A stretch of DNA of 64,000 nucleotides from Clusia tigrina. Lineage: Eukaryota; Arthropoda; Insecta; Diptera; Clusiidae. Every line of letters begins with the position of its first letter. The stretch's first letter is position 1. A program made the position numbers and the translations under genes. Positions 43,440-55,705 of the stretch are shown here, one piece after another. Below the pieces are notes generated by a model. That model was not told the DNA's origin. It ran no database searches and saw nothing but the letters and a program-made list of their open reading frames with translations. Where the stretch lies: the NCBI GenBank assembly GCA_920105625.2, contig OV050032.1, forward strand, positions 202,153,758 to 202,217,757. The letters run 5' to 3'.

Positions 43440-43940
43440 GCAAATTATACAATGAGTTACAGGAGTATGTTGTTTCTATCGGGTCATAACTACCTGAAAT
43501 ATCGCTTTACTAAAACTCATATTCTGGACCGGCTCCGTCTAGAAGAAAAAGCAACCACGGAGCACATACTGTGCATCTGTATTGCGTTGGCAAAGACTAG
43601 AATGAACATATTCCATCGCGACCCGCTGGCTCTGGAAGAAATAAATATGCTCCTGTTGTGGACATTCTCAATTTCATCCACAAAGCGGAAAAGATAATGA
43701 AAGAATGCGACTTTTAAACTACTTCCTTTCGTTAGACGAGGAACATCTACGTAGAAAAGGACCTGATGACTTAAATGGGAATGCTTTTACAACACCAATC
43801 GGACGTAATGCTATAGCATTACTGAAATATACGGGTACTAAACCAATAGGGTATAGTTGATCGGGCAGCTGAGATCACATGGATCACTCTTGTTAAAATG
43901 TAGAATGGCACAAAAGATTTTTTAAGTTGCAGTGGCAAAC
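43440..43940 (+). mobile_element. 3' end of a Jockey-like non-LTR element (copy 2)
   Basis: The plus strand reads LRLEEKATTEHILCICIALA, then KTRMNIFHRDPLALEEINML. The E-H-I-L-C-x-C knuckle half is the C-terminus of a non-LTR ORF2. A 3' UTR matching 21940-22190 in inverted orientation follows. Confidence 0.85.
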
Positions 43941-44089
43941 TGCTACAACAAAAAGTATTGTTAGTACTGGAGTATGTGATAAAAGCAATGTCGACTTCAT
44001 AAAAGCATCGTTCACGTTCATGCCTTAAAAAGGGGGTGTGAGAAATTCCTTCCATCTTCCAAACATTTCTTAAGATTAAGAATGTAATG

Positions 44090-44670
44090 AGAGCAGGAAC
44101 TAGTCACCAATTCACTGCGACCACCTTTGGGCCTATTGTGATAAGGTCTGTGTTTACAAAACATCCCGGAGTTTAGAATTCATTGAGAATTCAGAGATCT
44201 CTTTTGGATGGTTCTAGGAAATCGTAACCTACGAAGCCGGGTATTAGACCATTACAGTGACAAAGCAGATGTTCAGCTGTTTCCTCTTCTTCGTTACATA
44301 ACAAACAGATGTCATTTTGAGTGATCCTTATATTGTATAGGTGTTTCATTACTCTCCAGTGTCCAGGCAAAAGCGAACACCTGACCGAGTCAAGCTCGGT
44401 AGCTCAGGAGTTCTCTTGAGGGAATTGAATGGCATGAACGTTTTAGCTATCCTAATAATAATTAATATATTTTGTTTCCATCCAATATTGGTGCGATTTT
44501 TCCTTAGTCATTCCTTAATTTAGTGTTTTGTGGAGCTCCCAGGTAAACCACAGACTGGTTCATGTCCAGTAAAGCTACTGGCTGCCCCTTTTCTAGCGAG
44601 CTCATCTGCCTCTTCGTTCCCCATGTGCCCACTTTGGCCTGGCACCATCAGAGATATCAGAGATATGTTT
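44090..44670 (-). pseudogene. RNase H and C-terminal knuckle of an I-like non-LTR element
   Basis: The minus strand reads HMGNEEADELARKGAASSFT, GHEPVCGLPGSS, then CSLLPGHWRVMKHLYNIRIT and QNDICLLCNEEEETAEHLLC. This is the RNase H G-N-E-x-A-D-E box followed by the C-x2-C...H-x3-C knuckle. Frameshifts and an insertion separate the parts; a stop lies after SKRDL. Confidence 0.85.
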
Positions 44671-45079
44671 TTTGACTCGTGCGTCCTCATTTCTTCATTT
44701 TCTTTCTATATTTTTAAGGAGTATTTCTCAATCCTCTCCCGGGCACGGTCTCAGACATGCTTCTTTCTATAGCCGATGCTGCCTTAATTGGTAGCTCTCA
44801 TTCCCCAAACCCCTCACACCGAGTAAGGTAATAACAATAATAATATATCATAAATCCAGACGAGGAGGGACCAGGATTGTTCTGTTCACTTTATGGCATC
44901 AACTGCATCACTTAATTTACATTGCCATCAAGTCAAACGCTTACTTTTCTCGATAGCCTCTGAGTTTGGAGCTTCCACTATATAGGAAAGTAATTCTTCA
45001 GGCCCTTTCGGAGCCAGAGGAGACTTCAGGACAAAGCATACTTCTATTTCGCTGACGTGGGAAGTTAATGTAAATCTAA

Positions 45080-45500
45080 CTAAACCCAAGTGCAAACCGA
45101 ACGGCACTCAGACCAAATCGATACTGGCACTTCCGAGGAAGGATTGCAGGACGGTAGTAGGAATACTGACAGGTCACTGTCTAACGGCGGTACACGCTAA
45201 ATGGAGGGACTCAGAAACAACAATGAATGCAGGAAATGTAGGGAGCAGGGCACAATGGAAACGTTGGAGCATCTACTATACTTATGCCCCGCAATATCGA
45301 AAACGTGCCTAACACATCTCGGAGCCCCTTGGTTTGAGGGACTAGAAGAGGTCGCACAATTAGGGACAGCTTCGCTCTTAAGATTTGCTAAGAGCGTCTC
45401 TATGTTTAATAACTTCATCGGATATCCATCTGGCACCGCAAAGGATCTTGCAGATCTATGTGTGGCCTTCACGGCCAGCCAGTTTAACCTAACCTAACCT
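45080..45500 (+). pseudogene. C-terminal fragment of a Jockey/I-like non-LTR ORF2
   Basis: After RTVVGILTGHCLTAVHA and a frame break, the plus strand from 45201 reads NNNECRKCREQGTMETLEHL and on to a Thr-stop. It shows the C-x2-C...H-x4-C knuckle (CRKC, EHLLYLC). It ends at TAACCTAACCTAACCTAAC, a short repeat tail typical of the 3' end of such elements. Confidence 0.87.
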
Positions 45501-45967
45501 AACTAAACGCTTTCGGAGCTGGAGGTGACTTCAGCTCGACGTATACTTCTATTTACCAGAGCCAGTAAGTGGTTCGCTGACGCGGGAAGTTGAAAATGGA
45601 CAGAGCTCCACGTGGTGGCGCAATGAGCCTGAGTCCTAAGTGATGTCAGTAACCGAAGTTATTTCATTCTCTCGAATGATCTGTCCACATTATCAACAGA
45701 AGTATATAAGATTATGTAAAGGGTGTTTTACATTGAGACCTAAAAGATCTGTTGTGATGCCCCTGTTTACTTAAAACGATGAGGATGAGCTCTGCTGCCG
45801 GGTTTATTTCAGGCATGAACTTATTTATATTGGTGGGTTCCAATTGAGCAATTTGCCTCATATCCAAGTTGTGGTCTCCAAAAATCATCAATATGGGAAA
45901 CGTGCTTGAACTAAATTTCCAGCTAATTAAACAAATAATCTTCGATCGATTTGGAATATATCTGGCT

Positions 45968-46330
45968 AACCTTTATATCCGTCTTTTCCGAAGAATTTCC
46001 AACAGAATTAGAGACTATATATTAAATAGGTATTATGGATGCAAGTGCAGTTCCTGTCCAAAGACACTTGAAGCCTTTATATCCGTCTTTTCCGGAGAAT
46101 TCCCACAGAATTAGAGACTATATATTAAATAGGTATTATGGATGCAAGTGCAGTTCCTGTCCAAAGACACTTGAAGCCTTTATATCCGTCTTTTCCGAAG
46201 AATTTCCAACAGAATTAGAGACTATATATTAAATAGGTATTATGGATGCAAGTGCAGTTCCTGTCCAAAGACACTTGAAGCCTTTATATCCGTCTTTTCC
46301 GGAGAATTCCCACAGAATTAGAGACTATTT
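45968..46330. repeat. ~103-bp tandem repeat, about 3.5 copies
   Basis: AAGCCTTTATATCCGTCTTT recurs at 46071, 46174 and 46278, with an earlier partial copy at about 45970. Each unit contains AATTAGAGACTATATATTAA and GATGCAAGTGCAGTTCCTGT. Two alternating variants (GAAGAATTTCCAAC and GGAGAATTCCCAC) suggest a 206-bp higher-order unit. Confidence 0.93.
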
Positions 46331-47749
46331 AAGTTGGTATCATTAAGTGCAACTGTAATTCCAGTCCCAAGAGACCTCAAGCCTTTATTTGTAGCTCCGT
46401 CCAGTTTTCCGGAGAGTTCTTACATGATTAATTTGGATTGAAGGGTGCAAAAGGAGTCCTCAGATACATATTTACATGGTATACTCCGCTTTCTCTCCAA
46501 TAGCGCTACGATTATTGGAACTTAGATAGAAGTGGGGTAGGCCGGAGACCCGCCGAAGAAGGAGGCCTCCAAGCACTCAGCCATTGATGCCCATTGTACT
46601 GCCGGAACATAGTTGGTGAATATTTGACTCGTACTCCAAAGCGTATTGAAAGCCCGATCAATTGCTGCTAACATGGCTAGAAATGCACCCGAATATCTCC
46701 ACCAGAATACGTCCGCACTGCGTAAGACCACAGTGAAGCTGGGTACAACATTTAACCGCACCACAGAATAGCACGTAGCAACATCACGGAACGAAAACCA
46801 TATTTTAAAGGGTATTGATTCCGTCATCAGTTCCCGTCGCCAGTTGTTCAAATATAAATATTTCATTGTCATTCTTTTTATGTTTACTTAATTGTTGCTG
46901 TGCCAGTTTTTCAGGTACTTTTTGTTACTGAGCAATTCCAGACGAAGGGCTCTACAGAAGAATTCACTCTTTGTCAGCAATTTTGGTGAAACTTCTTTTA
47001 TTTGCTTTTAATGGAAAAGTGGACGCAGTCACATAGGAATGCTTTATGTGTCTTTGGACTGGCATTTAGGACCAAGGAAGAGCCATGTTGCTTGAGGAAT
47101 GCTGGGTGCAAAGCTCATATTCAATTCTGCAGTCCAGGAAAAGTGACCAAGTTGAATGAGTTGCAAGTGAGACCAGCAGAGAACACTTCACCGGGTAATG
47201 GATGGACTGATCTTATGTGTTTTCCATCTCAGGTTCTGTGAATTGTTCCTTGATTATTATAAATATAAATATGAGGTGAAGAACTTAAATAGCGACACGT
47301 GCCACAAGGCAACGGGATATACTCTATACACCGAGTTCCTTGAGACTATCTAAATAGAGATTCTCGTTACCCGGAGCGGCCTGGACAAAGATGAGGTGTA
47401 GTAACAGGCAAAAGAGGGATAACAACCTTCTGAATTAAGTTGGGCCAACATAACTCCGATCTGAGTGCGGGACCAACATAATTCAACCTTGGGAAAATAT
47501 TTGAAGAACATGCCAAAGTAAGTTTCGGTATGAAGGAGTTCATTTAAAGACACACTTTCGTCCTTACTTCTCCTGCTATGGAATGAAATCAGAAATATAT
47601 CACCAGCAGTGAGAGTCCTGAAAAGCATCAGCAACTGGGGAACAAGTTTTGCAAAGTTAAATTAAAAGCAAACAACGTTTTTATAGAAATATGCGCTTTC
47701 TTGTAGAGTAGCAGAGTTGCTGGACGAGTTTCCCAGCGACTCCATGCCT
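46331..47749. other. Non-coding intergenic DNA with retroelement scraps
   Basis: A short stretch at 46526-46620 (AGGCCGGAGACCCGCCGAAG, then TGATGCCCATTGTACT) is shared with 20300-20370 and, diverged, with 29100-29160. Open frames up to 116 codons show no domain. Confidence 0.45.
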
Positions 47750-47853
47750 GCTCTGCATGCTCTGCCTGCTGTGCCTACTCTGCCTACTCTGCCTACTCTG
47801 CCTACTCTGCCTACTCTGCCTACTCTGCCTACTCTGCCTACTCTGCCTGCTCT
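47750..47853. repeat. 9-bp (TCTGCCTAC)n minisatellite
   Basis: About ten perfect TCTGCCTAC units framed by TCTGCCTGC variants. A plus-strand frame reads Leu-Pro-Thr repeats and is not thought to be a gene. Confidence 0.95.
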
Positions 47854-48851
47854 GCGACCTAAGTGCGTCTTTCGAAACTCATATCAAGGGCAACAATAAA
47901 ACCCGCCATTCACCCTAATTGAGCAGAGCCAATTTGATTAGGTCTCTTCTGGCAACTTGCTACGTGCGCGCAGCCCTCGGCCGCCCACTCGAGCAAGAAC
48001 GTAGCTGCCATGTGTGAGCTCCAAGAGGCAATTTTGGCGCAGTTTGCAGTTAGTTGCCTCGGCAATTTTAGTCCTGCCACCAAACGCACGCACGCCTGTG
48101 TTCGTGTGTGCAACTCTGTAATAACGCGGCTACATTGTCCGAAGGGTCCGGAGCGGGTATTTTTGCGAAATTGTTCCGCACTTAAATGTGGCCATGTTTT
48201 CATTTCATCATCCACATTAGTGCTCATATCTGGAGGCCGGCTGCAAACATGCACCATGCTCATCATCATGCAGCGAGTTTGTGAAAAGAACTTTTCAAAT
48301 TGTAGTCCAATGCATTTAATGAGTTAGTTCTCTATGCTGGTGCAACTGACTCCCTATGGCCTGACCGCACCCCAGCAACAACATGGCCTGGCAAAATTGC
48401 CCACGCTGTGTTGGTGTATTACACCGCCTGCTGCTGCTGCTGCTGCTTAATAATTTCCGCAATCAGTGCAACGGAGCGAGCGAGCGAGCGGCGGCCGCAG
48501 GGGCGTTGCCAGCAGCGACGTCAGTAGTGGTGATGCAGTCAATCGGCGTACGGCAGAGCGAACGCGAATATACAAACAACCGCCACAATGCGGTCCCGCC
48601 GTGGAGTGCACGGTCATAAGTTCTGCAAATGAAAATGTTTTTATTAGAATTCTGCAGATGTGATGTGGATGTGGCCGTGTGCTTTATTAATGTGCCCTTT
48701 TTGTTGCTTTTGTTGTTGTTGTTGTGTTTCATGCGGAGTCCTGTTGGGCGCACCTTGACACACTGACATGTATTTTTGCCTTGAAATGCGTATTTTAAAT
48801 TTAGTTGTGAATATTTTGGTCACCAATCTTCCATCTCTGCAGCACAGCAAT
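47854..48851. other. Complex intergenic DNA, GC-richer near 48.4-48.6 kb
   Basis: No gene was recognised. A CTG run at 48430-48448 and a GAGCGAGC/GGCGGCCGC patch at 48473-48500 raise GC content and could mark a promoter or untranslated exon, but no supporting splice or coding signal was found. Confidence 0.4.
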
Positions 48852-50640
48852 CTCAGAGAGAGAGAGAGAGAAAAAGGGGAAAGAGAAAAAAGAGAAGAAC
48901 GTGTCAAGGAATAGAAGAGAATGTTGACAAAGAACAAAATAAAGAAATACAAAAAAATGAAGACATAAAAGAACATACAAAATAGAAGAGAAAATAAAGC
49001 AATAGAAGAGAAAATAAAGCAATAGAAGAAAATGAATCCATAGAAGACTACAAAGAAATGGAAGAAAAAAAATGAAGACATAGCAGAAAATAACGAAATA
49101 AAAGAGAAACTAAATAAATAGAAGAAAATTAATCCATATAAGAATATAATGAAATGGAAGGAAATAAAGACATCAGAAAATGAAGACATAGAAGAACATT
49201 AAAAATAGAAGAAAAACTAAAGAAATAGGAAAAAATAATGAAAAAGAAGAAAAAGTTGAAGAAAATAAAGACACAGAAGAAAATATAGAAAGAGGAGAAA
49301 ATAAAGAAATAGTATAAAATAGAGAAATAGAAGAAAATACACAAATATATGAAAAGAGAGGAACAGAAGAAAATAAAGAAATGAATATAAGAAAATAATG
49401 GAATAAAAGAAAATAAAGGCAGAGAAGAAAATAAAGATATGCTGAAAATAAAAAAATACAAGGAAATAAAGGAAGAGAAGGAAATTAAGACATAGAAGAA
49501 CAAATAAAAAATAGAAGAGGAATTAATGAAAGTCAAGAAATAGAATACATAGAAGAAAATAAAGACATATTAGAAAATAAGTGAATAGAAGAAAATAAAT
49601 AAATAATAGATGAAAATAGAGAAATAGAAGAAAATAATAACATAGAATGAAACTGAAGATATAGCAGACAATAATGAAAAAGAGGAGAAAATAAAGAAAT
49701 AGAAGACAATAAAGACAGAGACGAAACTAAAGACAGAAGCAAATGAAGACATATAGGAGAATGTACTGAAATAAAAGAGAAAATAAAGAATTAGAAGAAA
49801 TAAAGAAATAGAAGAAAATGAAGAAATAAAAGAAATAGAAAAAAAGAAATAGAAGAAAATGAAGAAATAAAAGAAATAAAAAAAAGAAATAGAAGAAAAT
49901 AAGGAAACAATAGATAAAATAAGGAAATAGAAGAACTAAAGATAAAAGAAAATAAGAATAGAAAAAAAACAAATAAAATAGAAGAAAATACAGACAGAAC
50001 AAATAAAGAAATAGAAGATAAAATGAAGAAATAAAAGAAATAGAAAAAAAAGAAATAGAAGAAATAAAAGAAATAGAAAAAAAAAGAAATAGAAAAAAAA
50101 GAAATAGAAGAAAATAAGGAAACAATAGATAAAATAAGGAAATAGAAGAACTAAAGATAAAAGAAAATAAGAATAGAAAAAAAAACAAATAAAATAGAAG
50201 AAAATACAGACAGAACAAATAAAGAAATAGAAGATAAAATGAAGAAATAAAAGAAATAGAAAAAAAAGAAATAGAAGAAATAAAAGAAATAGAAAAAAAA
50301 AGAAATAGAAAAAAAAGAAATAGAAGAAAATAAGGACCCAATAGATAAAATAAGGAAATAAAAGAACTAAAGATAAAACAAAAAAGAATAGAAAAAAACA
50401 AATAAAATAGAATAAAATACAGACAGAACAAATAAAGAAATAGAAGATAAAATAAAGAAATATAAGAAAATAATGAAATAGAATTAAATAATGACATATA
50501 AGAAATCAAAGAAATGGAAGGAAGTAAAGAAAGGGAGGAAAATAAAGACAGAAGAAATTAAATAAATATAAGAAAATATTGAATAGAAGAAAATAAAGCA
50601 AACGAAGAGAATAAAGCAAAAGAAGTAAACAAAGAAGTAG
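48852..50640. repeat. 1.8-kb polypurine tract (AGAAGAAAATAAAG)n
   Basis: The + strand is almost free of C and largely A and G with scattered T: units such as AATAGAAGAAAATAAAG (14-17 bp). Within it, a block of about 185 bp at 49925-50115 is repeated almost exactly at about 50145-50330 and again to 50460. Minus-strand frames of Phe, Ser, Leu, Ile and Tyr up to 260 codons are repeat translations. Confidence 0.95.
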
Positions 50641-51711
50641 AAGAAAATACAGATGATCTGGTTCTTTTTTAACCAGTTCCATTATCATTGAAGTGAGTTC
50701 GTGTCAACCGCCCCCACTGTATCTTATCTCCTTTGTACGAGTACATGCATCAGTATCCATTATGGAAGTTCGTTCCAAGAAACTTGCACATCAATCTCTG
50801 ATAGTACCATTGTCAGTGAGGTTCTCATTCTATCTCTTGGAATCATATTATCCTCTCAATACGAGTATAATGGGAAAAACTGCCATCGTAGCTCCCTTCG
50901 GGGGTGAAGTGTGAACGCGTACTTAAGAAATTACGTGCCTTCATATGGAAATCAAATCGCGTATTACGAACAGCGATTGAATTAATATACAAAGAATGTC
51001 GCGAAAGTGTTTTGTAATTGCTTCGTAGTTCCTTAACTCAATCATGGTAATGTAAATATTTACCATTCATAAATTCCCAGCTGATAGAGTTTTTTTTATA
51101 TATTGGGGTGCTCTGTTTCAAGCTGTTTGTGCATCACCGTTAAATGTGATTCAATCCGTTTTTCCAACCAATTTATACAGGGTGTTTGTTCTGCATTTCT
51201 CCACAATTTAATCGGTGTTGTTGTTGATTCACTACATTTGTTGACCATATTTGTTTGGTGTTTCTTCTTGCTCGTTGAGATCAAGAGAAAGGAGGTGATG
51301 TAAAGAAATCTAATTAATTTCAGATCTTGAACTATATTCACAACTTGAAATGAGGTGAATTTGTATGCGGCACTAGGAGGTCTCCAAGCCCTCAGGCAGT
51401 GATTGCACGCTAAGCCTTGAAATATGAGGTTTGATTTACCCAAGTTGCATTTATCCTGAAGTTGATTGCAAGAACAATATTTCGGTTGAACTAATTTTCC
51501 CCGCTAAGCTGTCAAAATGGAATTTGTGGAAAAAGTCGGTCAAAAGAAATTGCAAGAAAATTGCAATTTGAAATTTGGGTTCAATGAGAATTTTGCTTTG
51601 CAATTTTTATTTTATGAATTTCTGCATTTTTCAAAATTCGTTTCATTTCATCAGCTGCCTTTGCGTATATTTGGCAATTCACAACGGAGGAAAATTACCT
51701 TGGATCCCCTT
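50641..51711. other. Unique intergenic DNA
   Basis: No gene was recognised. A short diverged match to the retroelement debris family (GGAGGTCTCCAAGCCCTCAG) occurs at 51377. Frames up to 115 codons lack motifs. Confidence 0.4.
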
Positions 51712-51845
51712 TTAACATAAATTCACCTCCACTTCTAATATAAACTCACCTTGTATGCACTTTTAACACAAATACACCTCCATCATAAATTCACCTTGCA
51801 TCCTCCTTGAAAATAAGTTCACTTTGTATCCACTTTTAACATTTC
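51712..51845 (-). repeat. Inverted outlier of the GTGAATTTATGTTAAA family
   Basis: About four units of TTTTAACATAAATTCACCT and CTTGTATGCACTTTTAACA are the reverse complement of the 57.9-58.7 kb array. This is a small satellite cluster 6 kb away in opposite orientation. Confidence 0.85.
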
Positions 51846-51959
51846 ATGGTGTTTAAATTGAGTTGGTATATACCTTGGGTTAGCACACCAGGCATAAGGG
51901 TATCAAAGAGTCTGCTAGGGACATTCCACCTAAAAAGCTTCGAATCACTCATCAATCTC

Positions 51960-52220
51960 TCTAAGAATAGTCTTAGGATGAGGGCCTACTCACAGGACAC
52001 TGTAAACTGAACTCACATATGGTGAGGATGGGGGTCCCCTTGGAAGGCTCCTGCAGATTCTGTATGGAGGAAGAGGAGACGAATGACCGGCTCTCATGTA
52101 CACCCCCCAGGAAATACTTGGGATTCTTCCAATGCTCTGCCAGTGATGTGAAACCTCTGGAGCCAAAACTTGTCATCACGGTTATCCAGAGGATAGGACT
52201 CAAAGATGTACTTTGAACCT
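51960..52220 (+). pseudogene. C-terminal knuckle fragment of a Jockey-like non-LTR ORF2
   Basis: The plus strand, after GLLTGHCKLNSHMVRMG in an adjoining frame, reads GVPLEGSCRFCMEEEETNDR, then CTPPRKYLGFF and so on to GLKDVL. It keeps the C-x2-C-x4-E-x-E spacing of the non-LTR C-terminal knuckle, but the His is lost. Confidence 0.82.
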
Positions 52221-52433
52221 CTAATGGGATCACAATAGATCGAAAGGTCGCGGTGCTTAAATCCCCTAGACAATAATAATACCTGAAGAAGTGTCCCTTG
52301 AGGCTCTCATCCCACCTCAACGATGTGACACTCAATGATGTGAGTCTCACCAAAATGTGAAAATCTTCAACGCAACTTTCCTGTGTAGTTCCGTGGGAAC
52401 ATGAACTTAAGCAGCTACGTGCATTAATACTGC

Positions 52434-53485
52434 GCTCTCTCTCTCTCTGTCTCTCAGAGTCACATTTACCTTCTTTTTCAGTCTCACATTCACTATCTCT
52501 CACTCAGTGTCACTCTCAGTCAGTCTCACGCCCATTCAGTCTTACTCTCACTCAACGTCACTCTCACTCAGTCTCACGCTCATTCAGTCTTACTCTCACT
52601 CAGTGTCACTCTCACTCAGTCTCACGCTTATTCAGTCTTACTCTCACTCAGTGTCACTTTCACTCAGCCTCACTATCTCTCTCTCACTCACTCTATCTCT
52701 TCCTCTCAGTCTCACATTCACTCTCTTTTAGTCTGACACTCACTCTCTCTCAGTCTTATATTCACTCTCTTTCTCAGTCTTACTCTCACTCAGTCACATT
52801 CTCATTGAGCCAGACTCTCACTCAGTCTCACTCTCACTATATCTCTCTCGCTTACTATATCTCTCTCGCACACTATCTCTCTCACTATGCCTCTCTCACT
52901 TTCTTTCTCTATCTCCATCACTATATCGCTCTTTCTTTATTTATCTCTCTTCCTCACTATCCCTCTTTCTCTATCTTTCGCTCTCACTTTCTCTATTTGT
53001 CGCTCTCACTATCTCTCTTCCTCACTATCCCTCTTTCTCTATCTTTCGCTCTCACTTTCTCTATATGTCGCTCTCACTATCTCTCTCTCTCTCACTATCT
53101 CTCCCTCTCTCACTATATCTCCCTCTCTCACTATCTCTAACTGTCTCTCCCTCACTATATCTCTCTTTTCCCATCTCTATGTATCTCTTCCTTTCACTAT
53201 CTCTCTCTCCCTCTCACTATCTATCTCTCTCACTATATTTCTATCTCTCACTATCTCTCTCTTTCTTACACTATCTCGCTCATTATCTCTCTCTCGCTCA
53301 CTATCTCTCACTCTCTCTTTCACAATCTCTCTTTCTTTCTCTATCTCTTTCACTATATCTCTCTCACTATCTCTCTCTCACTATCTCTCTCTCTCTCACT
53401 ATCTCTCTCTCTCTCTCTGGCTCACTATCTCACTATCTTTCTCTCTCTCTCACTATCTACTCTCTTTCTCTCTCTCTCACTGACA
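52434..53485. repeat. 1.05-kb polypyrimidine tract (CTCTCTCACTAT)n
   Basis: Starts with 27-bp units (TCAGTCTCACGCTCATTCAG and related) at 52510-52660, then degrades to CTCTCTCACTATCTCT. The + strand is strongly C/T-biased. Plus-strand frames of Ser and Leu up to 198 codons are repeat translations. Confidence 0.95.
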
Positions 53486-54625
53486 GACTCTAGGACCGTT
53501 TTTCTCGTCTCGAAAAACTTTGGAAAGTGTTTTCAGAACAACGTTTTCCAACTTGAAATGCATTTATTTATTATTTTATTGTAAATATTTTATTATTATA
53601 TTTATATTTGTGTTATTTAGTTTTGTAATTTACTTTCTTTAACAAATGAAATTTGTATAAAAATATTTTTTTTATTTTAGTTGTCCGAATACCATGAAAT
53701 TTTAGCAGCAGTCTGCGTCGTCGGGACTTGGCAGCATTCGGGCCGTCTGAATTTGGCAGCATTCCCGCCGTCTGAATTTGGCAGCACTATTAAGCCAACC
53801 ACGCCGCTGATTGATGGCAATTATATGCATTTGCTTCAGATGACAGCAGGGAGAAGGGAGGTAAGGAGAAGTAGCATTGTTGTTTAACTTAATCAACGAA
53901 TTAAAGGAGGAAGTGGAAAAACACATCAAATAAACCAATAAAATAATTTTTCCTTAAATTTCTTGTAAAAAGTCACGGAACACATGTTTCGAAAACAGTG
54001 CTGCCAAATTGCTGAAAATGGCGCCGTTGCTTGTGCGGTGGCTCCGCTCTGGATGAATCACATGATAATGCCCACTTTTATTAGTTCCCGGCCCGATTTA
54101 GCTTGGGAGGCACTATTCGCAATGACAGGGGCATGGTTAGGATTTCTGAAAGGGGGGGGGGGGTTATGGGGGCTTTAACAGTGCTTTTTGTTCACAGCAA
54201 AACCACATAAAGAGGAATTTCATTTGCTTAAAACAATAAATCACAGCAATAAATCATCAAAAACATCAGAACTATTTGTCAAGCTCTGATTCCCTGCTGC
54301 AATGCTGTTTCCACACATGTGATTCCAGCGTTTCAAGTGCGAAGAAAAAGTGCGCTCTGGTGTAACTAAAATTTTAAGTAGTTTCTATTAATTGTTGAGA
54401 GACACTCCGTCGCAGTGTTGCAGCGCTTCGAATGCTGTTTTGGAAGAAACGTCTCGAAAATGACTTCCACAATTCTGTTTTTGCCGCTTTATACTCGGTT
54501 TGAAGATGCGGCTCATAAAATGAAGCCACGTTGATTAAATATGGTTCAACCTCTGCATCGAGATTTTACTCTAAATCTCTGGCCCCTTCTCTGGTACACA
54601 ATCGGTCTGCACCAAAAACATCGTA
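53486..54625. other. Unique DNA, small 21-bp duplication, G12 run
   Basis: CCGTCTGAATTTGGCAGCA is repeated at 53744 and 53770. An uninterrupted run of 12 G lies at 54152-54163. No gene was recognised; the 68-codon frame at 53681 spans the duplication and has no known domain. Confidence 0.4.
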
Positions 54626-55260
54626 TCAGGGTTCACCTCCGATGTGTGCCTGATCACAGATGTATCGTTGGCCATATTGTGAGGCAGACGAATTGTGAGA
54701 AATGGGGCCCCAAAGGTGCGATTTCTTCTTCTGCCATAAGAGGTGGAGAACCGTCTCCTCCTCCTCCTTGGAAACACAGCCCCGGCAGAAATCGTTCGTG
54801 GGTAGGCCCAGTGCATGCTTTCCCAGTATGCAGAGGCCGGTCAAACACGACGCAGTTGTCAGATCGAGTCGAAGAAGTTGTTTTGTTTTGTGTTTGTCCA
54901 GTCTTGCCCGAGTGAGTCTAGCCGTATGGCAGGATGCCTCGTCGACCCAGGATTTGTAGGCGTCAGCCAGGCATTTCCGTTTGATATCTAGATTGGGTGT
55001 TGCCAGTGGGATGCCGATATTTATGGAGGGCTGAATTTCGCGCAGATGCGAGCTTGCCATGGCAAGTTCGTCTGCCACGCAGTTGCCCGGGAAATCGCTA
55101 TGTCCGGGCACCCAGATAAGGTGCTCCCGAGAGTGTCTTGAAAGCTCATTTAGAGAGGTGCGACATTCGTGAACGAGTCTTGAGGAGATTTAATGGCGAC
55201 TTGGCTGTCTGAGAAGATAGCCATCACTGAGAGGACTTGTCGGTACTTTTTCCTACAGGG
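54626..55260 (-). pseudogene. RNase H and C-terminal domain of an I-like non-LTR element
   Basis: The longest relic of its type here. The minus strand begins SVMAIFSDSQVAIKS (RNase H Asp segment), shifts frame, then runs open from 55111: MPGHSDFPGNCVADELAMAS (H-S-x-x-x-G-N-x-x-A-D box), a helical linker, LTTASCLTGLCILGKHALGL, and FCRGCVSKEEEETVLHLLW, a knuckle with its last Cys changed to Trp. It stops at 54626. Confidence 0.9.
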
Positions 55261-55639
55261 ACGCCTGCCTAACTATTTGTGAGAGGATGTGTGAGCTGTT
55301 TCGTGTCAAAATTCAACAATAAAACTCACTCAACTAACTAATTAGAATAATGCCAGCACACACAAACCGCCGCCACAATCCGCCTTCAATAGAGCCAATT
55401 AAACCTTAACCTCCCAGCTGAGCCTCACCGTCAGCCCCATCTGCAGCTTCTGCTCCAGTTCCAACATGAGCTCAATTGACACGCAGAAAACGTGCTCAAA
55501 GCCGCCGACGTCATGCCTCATGTGACGCATTTGACACGTCTGCCACCTGCTGCACGAATCCAGCGACGATTCAACAACAACACAAAAAGTTGAATTGAAC
55601 AAAGGCCCAATTGTGGCGTTTCTATGGTGGTGTTTTATA

Positions 55640-55705
55640 TATTTGTGTGTGTGTATGTGCGTGCATGTGTTTTATGAGTGTGTGTTTGTGTGTATGTGAG
55701 CTTTT
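55640..55705. repeat. (GT)n microsatellite
   Basis: Interrupted GTGTGTATGTGCGTGCATG-type repeats. Confidence 0.8.

Noticed and set aside
49727..50509. 260-codon Phe/Leu/Ser frame resembling a membrane protein
   Set aside because: The hydrophobicity comes from the complement of the AGAAGAAAATAAAG tract; it is not a transporter.
52887..53483. 198-codon Ser/Leu frame
   Set aside because: Translation of the CTCTCTCACTAT tract in a stop-poor repeat.
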